64,000 bases of DNA from Ancrocorticia sp052089425 (lineage in GTDB: Bacteria; Actinomycetota; Actinomycetes; Actinomycetales; Actinomycetaceae), in NCBI RefSeq assembly GCF_052089425.1, contig NZ_JBQCZW010000011.1:1-64000 (forward strand), in the 5' to 3' direction. Each line of letters begins with the position of its first letter. Positions within the stretch are counted from its first letter, which is position 1. Under the pieces are notes generated by a model, which saw nothing but the letters and a program-made list of their open reading frames with translations, was not told the origin of the DNA and ran no database searches. Below are positions 60,132 to 64,000 of the stretch, in pieces. A program made the translations under genes and the position numbers.

Positions 60132-60968
60132 ATGAAACGCTTCACACGAACCACATCCGCCAGCCTAAGTGCTGGCGCCCTAGCACTGGCGCTAGCCCTA
60201 TCTGGGTGCGGCGGTGACGATCCGGCCCCGGCCAGCACTAGCGGAGGTGCCGAATCGCAGGCCCCCGCAGAATCGGCAGCGCCCACTGTCCCCGAGGAAG
60301 GCCCAACCGGTGCCGAGGCCATCGGGGAAGCGAGAACCAACTTAGATAACCTGGAATCAGTGACCGTCATCGGAAGCATTGATCAGGACGGCGAGTCCAT
60401 GGAGGTATTGGGAACAGGGTCATTAGCCGATGATGGCAATTACTCTCTTGAGGTCAGTGGCAGCATCATTCCTGACAACGGTGCGGTGAGTATCGTGCGG
60501 GCCGACGGCACGTATTACATCAATGGCTCGGAAAGCTACTTTGAAACCGTCATGGGTGACACAGACGGCCAGATAGCAGACACCTTGGGCGATAAGTACC
60601 TCGAGGTTCCTGCAGATCAAGCTGAGGGCGTGGAGGACATGACCTTGAAGAGCTTCGTTGACACCTTCACTCAGCAAGACTTCGATGTCTCTGCGTTGAA
60701 GGATCCAGACGCTCCAGGTGTTCTCGATACGGCAGACGCCTCGCCGGATGATCCAGACGGCATGCAGGTCTACGCATATGAAACCAACGACAATGACGGC
60801 ACGCTCCTGTATTTGACTGCTGATGGAGAGAACCAGTTTGCCGGGATCGAATCTCCCGAGGTGGGCAACGTGCTCCTCAGTGAACACAATCAAGCAGAAG
60901 AAGTTCAGGCTCCTGGCGAAGACGAGGTCATGACCATGGAGGAGCTGCAGGAGGCACTCGCAGGCTAA
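60132..60968 (+). CDS. Lipoprotein, LppX/LprG-like fold, paralogue 2
   Basis: Tandem duplicate of the preceding lipoprotein, 278 aa, similar along its whole length (signal, GCGGDDPAPASTS linker, DPDAPGVL and QFAGIESPE segments nearly identical). It starts at ATG 60132 with TTGGAGG upstream. The lipobox ALSGCGG gives a Cys near residue 27. An extra eight-residue insertion (TADASPDDPDGM region) lies near residue 200. Separate promoter and terminator for each copy suggest independent control. Role unknown. Confidence 0.82.
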   Translation: MKRFTRTTSASLSAGALALALALSGCGGDDPAPASTSGGAESQAPAESAAPTVPEEGPTGAEAIGEARTNLDNLESVTVIGSIDQDGESMEVLGTGSLADDGNYSLEVSGSIIPDNGAVSIVRADGTYYINGSESYFETVMGDTDGQIADTLGDKYLEVPADQAEGVEDMTLKSFVDTFTQQDFDVSALKDPDAPGVLDTADASPDDPDGMQVYAYETNDNDGTLLYLTADGENQFAGIESPEVGNVLLSEHNQAEEVQAPGEDEVMTMEELQEALAG

Positions 60969-60980
60969 CGCGGCTACCTG

Positions 60981-61676
60981 CTACTCCGTAGCTGGGGCTC
61001 CAACGAAGATCTCATAGGAGGGGCACACAAACTTCAGCCCACACTCCATGCACTCCGGGCGGCGGGAATGACAAACCTGCCGCCCGTGAGTGATGATTTG
61101 GTGGCACGTGAACGTCCACCTTTCTTCGGGCAAAAGCTGGCTGATGTCCGTTTCGGCTTTGACCGGGTCCTCATGGCGGGTCCAGCCCCACCGCCTCGCC
61201 AGCCTCCCCACGTGCGTATCCACCGTGATGCCAGGGACGTCAAACGCGTTGCCTAGCACCACGTTGGCAGTCTTGCGGCCAACTCCCGGCAGGGACACGA
61301 GATCTGGGAGGTTTGCCGGAACCTCCCCGCCGAACCTTTCGCACAGCGCCGCCGAGAGGCCGGCGCAGGATTTCGCTTTGGAGCGAAAGAACCCAAGGGG
61401 CCGGAGGATCCCCTCCAGTTCCTCACGGCTGGCACCAGCCATCGCCTCAGGGCTCGGGAAGCGAGCGAACAGTGTGGGAGTTACAGAGTTGACCCGTGCA
61501 TCTGTTGTTTGGGCCGAGAGAACGGTGGCAACAAGCAGCTCGAAGGGGTTGGAGAAGTTGAGCGCACACTGCGCATCCGGATACAAATCATCGAGCTCAT
61601 GGGTGATGGCACTGGCACGCTCGCGCCGTTCTTTCAGCGAGCGTGCCCTGTATGGAAGTCGGACGCGTTGAGACAT
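60981..61676 (-). CDS. nth: Endonuclease III
   Basis: DNA glycosylase/AP lyase for oxidised pyrimidines, 231 aa. The helix-hairpin-helix is LPGVGRKTANVVLGNAF, with catalytic Lys in GRKTA near residue 135. The catalytic Asp is in GITVDTHVGRLA. The 4Fe-4S cluster is C-x6-C-x2-C-x5-C (CHSRRPECMECGLKFVC). It is divergent from the Crp-type gene and convergent with lipoprotein 2, with 12 bp between stops. The order nth-crp is conserved in actinobacteria. Confidence 0.96.
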   Translation of the reverse strand: MSQRVRLPYRARSLKERRERASAITHELDDLYPDAQCALNFSNPFELLVATVLSAQTTDARVNSVTPTLFARFPSPEAMAGASREELEGILRPLGFFRSKAKSCAGLSAALCERFGGEVPANLPDLVSLPGVGRKTANVVLGNAFDVPGITVDTHVGRLARRWGWTRHEDPVKAETDISQLLPEERWTFTCHQIITHGRQVCHSRRPECMECGLKFVCPSYEIFVGAPATE

Positions 61677-61817
61677 ACTTCAAGCATATTGGTGTCAATG
61701 TCCCTGCGAAGATGGCAAGATGTGATGTGTATGGCATATTGTTGATGCGGTTAGAAAACAATTCCGAAGAATCAGGTCTGATCGAGGCCTTTGAAGCTTG
61801 CGATAGAAAGGGAACAA

Positions 61818-62495
61818 ATGGACACCACCGTTCTGAAGGGGGTTCCCCTCTTTAAGGATCTCGACGCAGAGGATCTCGAGGGTCTCGGTGAGCTCATGAG
61901 CGAGACCAGCCTGAAGCGTGGAGATTCGCTCTTCCGTGAAGGCGATGAAGGTGATCGGCTCTACGTTCTGACTGAAGGTAAGGTCAAGCTCAGCCACGCC
62001 TCGGATGACGGCCGCGAGAATCTGATTGCAGTGCTCGGCCCGGGCGAGATCATCGGCGAGCTCTCATTGTTTGATCTTGGAGCACGCTCTTCAACGGTCA
62101 CGGCGATCGCTCCAACCAAACTGCTTTCACTGTCCCACAAGGACATGATGGTTTTCCTGACAGCTCACCCCGAACTCTCTCAGTCCATGCTGCGCGAACT
62201 TGCACGCCGCCTGCGCCACACCAATGAACAAATGGCAGATCTCGTGTTCTCTGACGTGCCTGGCCGCGTTGCCAAGGCACTGCTTGATCTGGCCAACCGC
62301 TTCGGCGAGCGCACGCCTGAAGGTATCTACGTGCCTCACGATCTCACGCAGGAAGAGCTGGCTCACCTTGTGGGCGCTTCCCGCGAGACCGTCAACAAGT
62401 CGCTTGCTGACTTCGTCTCCCGCAACTGGATTCGGCTTGAGGGCCGGGCCGTCCTGCTTATCGAAGTGGGCCGCCTCCAGCGCCGCGCGCACTGA
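61818..62495 (+). CDS. crp: Crp/Fnr-family regulator (Crp/GlxR orthologue)
   Basis: cAMP-responsive global regulator, 225 aa. It starts at ATG 61818 (MDTTVLKGVPLFKDLDAEDL) with AAAGGGA upstream; nine earlier codons are in frame but poorer. The cyclic-nucleotide domain has FREGDEGDRLYVLTEGKVKL and the phosphate-binding cassette GEIIGELSLFDLGARSSTVTA near residue 80. The C-terminal winged helix is TQEELAHLVGASRETVNKSLADFV. Its place beside nth matches the actinobacterial Crp/GlxR gene. Confidence 0.93.
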   Translation: MDTTVLKGVPLFKDLDAEDLEGLGELMSETSLKRGDSLFREGDEGDRLYVLTEGKVKLSHASDDGRENLIAVLGPGEIIGELSLFDLGARSSTVTAIAPTKLLSLSHKDMMVFLTAHPELSQSMLRELARRLRHTNEQMADLVFSDVPGRVAKALLDLANRFGERTPEGIYVPHDLTQEELAHLVGASRETVNKSLADFVSRNWIRLEGRAVLLIEVGRLQRRAH

Positions 62496-62511
62496 CGCCT
62501 AACGCACAACA

Positions 62512-62545
62512 CACGTGTGGGCCGGTCTTCACCGGCCCACACGTG
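62512..62545 (+). terminator. Terminator of crp
   Basis: A perfect 15-bp stem (62512-62526 with 62531-62545, CACGTGTGGGCCGGT arms) with loop CTTC, 17 bp past the stop. Little T-tract, but the stem is very strong. Confidence 0.75.
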
Positions 62546-62559
62546 CATGTAAGGACTAC

Positions 62560-62619
62560 CTACTTGTTCGGGTTCTGCCCGCGAGATGGGTTATTCGTCG
62601 TCGTCGCTTGGGCAGCCAT
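62560..62619 (-). CDS. Possible 19-codon ORF downstream of ridA
   Basis: Reads MAAQATTTNNPSRGQNPNK with GAGGAAG five nt before the ATG. It contains the GACGACGACG motif at 62596-62606 (Thr codons). No family is known, and chance is a serious alternative. It lies 36 bp past ridA and abuts the crp terminator. Confidence 0.2.
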   Translation of the reverse strand: MAAQATTTNNPSRGQNPNK

Positions 62620-62654
62620 GACGACTTCCTCATCCTCGGCAATAAGAACGAGCT

Positions 62655-63128
62655 CTACTGCGCTCGGATTTCGTCGTCGTCAACCCGACAAACGAGCTCG
62701 ACTTCAACCGGAGAATCGAGCGGAAGTACGGCCACTCCCACTGCGGAACGGGTGTGCGCACCCGCCGGGCCGAAAATCTCCCCGAAAAGATCGGACGCAC
62801 CGTTCGCCACCTGCGGCTGTGCCGTGAAGCCGGGCGCGGAGGCCACGAACACCGTCACGTGAGTAACCGTGAGCGCCTCCCCACCCACGGAGGCGGCAGC
62901 CGCCAACGCGTTCAACGCCGCGAGCCTCGCTTGATCGTAGGCCTGCTCGGGGCTGACCTCACCGCCAACTTTTCCTTGAACCGGCAGTGCGCCATCCACG
63001 AAAGGGAGCTGGCCGGACGTGCGAACCTCATCGCCCGTCCTCTTCGCCGGAATGTAGGCCGCCACCGGAGCGGCAACGGGCGGCAAGGTAATGCCAAGCT
63101 CAGCGAGCTTTTCGGTCAAACGTGCCAT
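62655..63128 (-). CDS. RidA/YjgF-family protein
   Basis: Enamine/imine deaminase-like protein, 157 aa. It starts at ATG 63128 (MARLTEKLAELGITLPPVAA), four bases after the DUF4177 stop (TAACATG). Features: RTSGQLPFVDGALPVQGKVGGEVSPEQAYDQA (residues about 37-70) and AGAHTRSAVGVAVLPLDSPVEVELV. It belongs to the long YjgF_endoribonc (Rv3678c) subgroup, where the canonical deaminase Arg is in HTRSAVG. It protects metabolism from reactive 2-aminoacrylate in known relatives. The terminal VDDDEIRAQ is coded by GACGACGACG. Confidence 0.9.
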   Translation of the reverse strand: MARLTEKLAELGITLPPVAAPVAAYIPAKRTGDEVRTSGQLPFVDGALPVQGKVGGEVSPEQAYDQARLAALNALAAAASVGGEALTVTHVTVFVASAPGFTAQPQVANGASDLFGEIFGPAGAHTRSAVGVAVLPLDSPVEVELVCRVDDDEIRAQ

Positions 63129-63129
63129 G

Positions 63130-63285
63130 TTAAGCCTTCGGGCGCTTGAGGTAGGCCACGAGATTGGAGCTGTCGGGGCCCGGAATAACCTGAACCAGTT
63201 CCCAGCCTTCCTCACCCCAAGTGTCCAAGATGGCCTTCGTGTTATGAATCAAGAGCGGTATTGTCGCGTATTCCCAAGTTTGCAT
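63130..63285 (-). CDS. DUF4177-family small protein
   Basis: 51-aa protein reading MQTWEYATIPLLIHNTKAIL, then DTWGEEGWELVQVIPG and ending AYLKRPKA. This is the actinobacterial DUF4177 pattern (WEYATVPLL..GWELVQV). Function unknown. It is coupled to ridA (TAACATG), as in mycobacteria, where the same pair occurs. AGGATGA precedes the ATG. It is easily missed because it is under 60 codons. Confidence 0.88.
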   Translation of the reverse strand: MQTWEYATIPLLIHNTKAILDTWGEEGWELVQVIPGPDSSNLVAYLKRPKA

Positions 63286-63393
63286 GGTTTCATCCTAATG
63301 GGCGGCTCCCACAGGCGGGAGAGGTGTTCGCGTCCGCTACAGTGCGGACCCCTTACCGCGGCAACGGCAGGTCGCTAGAACGCCAGAAATCTA

Positions 63394-63441
63394 GGGTTCC
63401 AAGACGATCGGGTTCCAAGACTATAGGGCTCCAAGGCTTGA
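63394..63441. repeat. Three 16-bp tandem repeats between whiB and DUF4177 genes
   Basis: GGGTTCCAAGAC-type units start at 63394, 63410 and 63426, exactly 16 bp apart; the third is degenerate (GGGCTCCAAGGC). They lie 109-156 bp upstream of the DUF4177 start and may be regulatory. No gene is seen in 63286-63486. Confidence 0.75.
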
Positions 63442-63486
63442 GAACTTCAGCGATTCCGGACTCCATAACGCTAGGACGGCCAGAGA

Positions 63487-63816
63487 CTAGGAAGCCCGGC
63501 CAAGCCTCGGCAGTTTCCCATTGCGCAGGGCCTCTGCCAATTCGTCTGTTCCGGACGCGAGGCGATCAGCCCAGTCCTCTTCTTCCGGGCACTGGCGAAC
63601 AAGCGCGCGGCGTTCGCGTTCCGTTAATCCGCCCCACACACCAAAAGTAATCCCAGAATCGAGGGCATCAGCAAGGCACTGGACCCGAACGGGACAGGAA
63701 AAGCACACCTGCCGTACTTCACGCTGGGCCGCGCCCCTCACGAATAGAGCGTCGGGATCCTCATGCGCACAAGCAGCATAGACGGCCCACGTCTGGTCAG
63801 CTTCCATTACTGACAT
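63487..63816 (-). CDS. WhiB-family iron-sulfur regulator (WhiB4-like)
   Basis: Actinobacterial redox/NO-responsive transcription factor, 109 aa. Four cluster ligands are Cys16, Cys38, Cys41 and Cys47 (C-x21-C-x2-C-x5-C), followed by the GVWGGLTERERRAL turn and a short tail. GGAAGGGAG precedes the ATG by seven nt. The position beyond ridA-DUF4177 matches whiB4 in mycobacteria, so WhiB4 is the best subgroup guess. The upstream region has a GAAACAGCCCTGTTTC palindrome (63857-63872). Confidence 0.92.
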   Translation of the reverse strand: MSVMEADQTWAVYAACAHEDPDALFVRGAAQREVRQVCFSCPVRVQCLADALDSGITFGVWGGLTERERRALVRQCPEEEDWADRLASGTDELAEALRNGKLPRLGRAS

Positions 63817-63856
63817 TGTTCACTCCCTTCCAATTCCCTTTTACTTTCCAGCCACA

Positions 63857-63908
63857 GAAACAGCCCTGTTTCCTATGACATACCCTCTGACGTAGTGACC
63901 CCAGTCAC
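63857..63908. promoter_or_regulatory. Inverted repeats in whiB promoter region
   Basis: GAAACAGCCCTGTTTC (63857-63872) and GTGAC..GTCAC (63895-63908) lie 41-92 bp upstream of whiB. They may be operator sites. Nothing else is recognised up to 64000. Confidence 0.4.
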
Positions 63909-64000
63909 CTCGTGCACCTCCATACTAAGCATCAAGTTCGGATTTTCCCAATTTGGGGCCCTGCTGATACGCCAGCTAATACGATTAGGCACTGCTCAAA

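Overview
The window is chromosomal DNA from a high-GC, Gram-positive, facultatively anaerobic actinobacterium. The evidence is a WhiB-family gene, an LPXTG-anchored surface protein, a Tad/Flp pilus locus of the mycobacterial type (Ssd, TadA, TadB, TadC, DUF4244 pilin, two TadE-like proteins) beside a DUF1998 helicase, a Lys-rich TopA tail, and anaerobic genes (NrdD/NrdG, a DMSO-reductase-like enzyme). From memory of family content I would place it in the Actinomycetaceae (Trueperella/Arcanobacterium-like); the genus is a guess. From about 38.5 kb to the right end the order resembles the M. tuberculosis Rv3644c-Rv3681c region: holB, tmk/topA, helicase, tad genes, ephE, nth, crp, ridA, a DUF4177 protein, whiB4. 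This supports many of the calls.

Layout. 0-4.1 kb: gpmA and a three-gene ABC importer of the TrpXYZ type. 4.2-7.2 kb: a NadR-like bifunctional NAD-synthesis gene, split by a 100-N assembly gap, divergent from an NCS1 nucleobase-type symporter; four 20-bp direct repeats lie between them. 7.2-15.2 kb: sugar-acid and polyol catabolism, namely gluconate permease, gluconokinase and GntR regulator, then ribokinase, FGGY kinase, SorC regulator and a zinc polyol dehydrogenase. 15.5-19.9 kb: a LiaSR-like two-component system with an ABC/FtsX export pair. 20-25.4 kb: a four-gene oligopeptide importer with fused ATPases, then about 600 bp without a clear gene. 26-32.6 kb: a zinc alcohol dehydrogenase and a molybdopterin oxidoreductase operon (small membrane ORF, membrane anchor, catalytic subunit, Fe-S subunit, chaperone). 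32.8-36.8 kb: an accessory-looking stretch (TetR regulator, ABC exporter, AbiEii-type nucleotidyltransferase pair) ending at tRNA-Thr. 36.8-46 kb: a secreted S33 peptidase, holB-tmk-topA, and a sortase-anchored protein. 46-49 kb: nrdD-nrdG preceded by a pair of NrdR boxes. 49.3-56.4 kb: helicase and Tad locus. 56.7-61 kb: a membrane protein, an EphE-like hydrolase lacking its nucleophile, and two tandem lipoprotein paralogues. 61-64 kb: nth, crp-family regulator, ridA, DUF4177, whiB.

The most unexpected signal is a short interspersed motif, TTTTTTGACGACGACG. It occurs five times exactly and once nearly so, mostly between genes and sometimes directly at a stop codon, and it sits on a wider excess of GACGACGAC. 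The window also has an unusual number of in-frame minisatellites (ABC permease tail, dual-ATPase linker, DMSO-reductase tail and insert, chaperone loop, TopA tail). No CRISPR array, insertion sequence, prophage or rRNA was seen.
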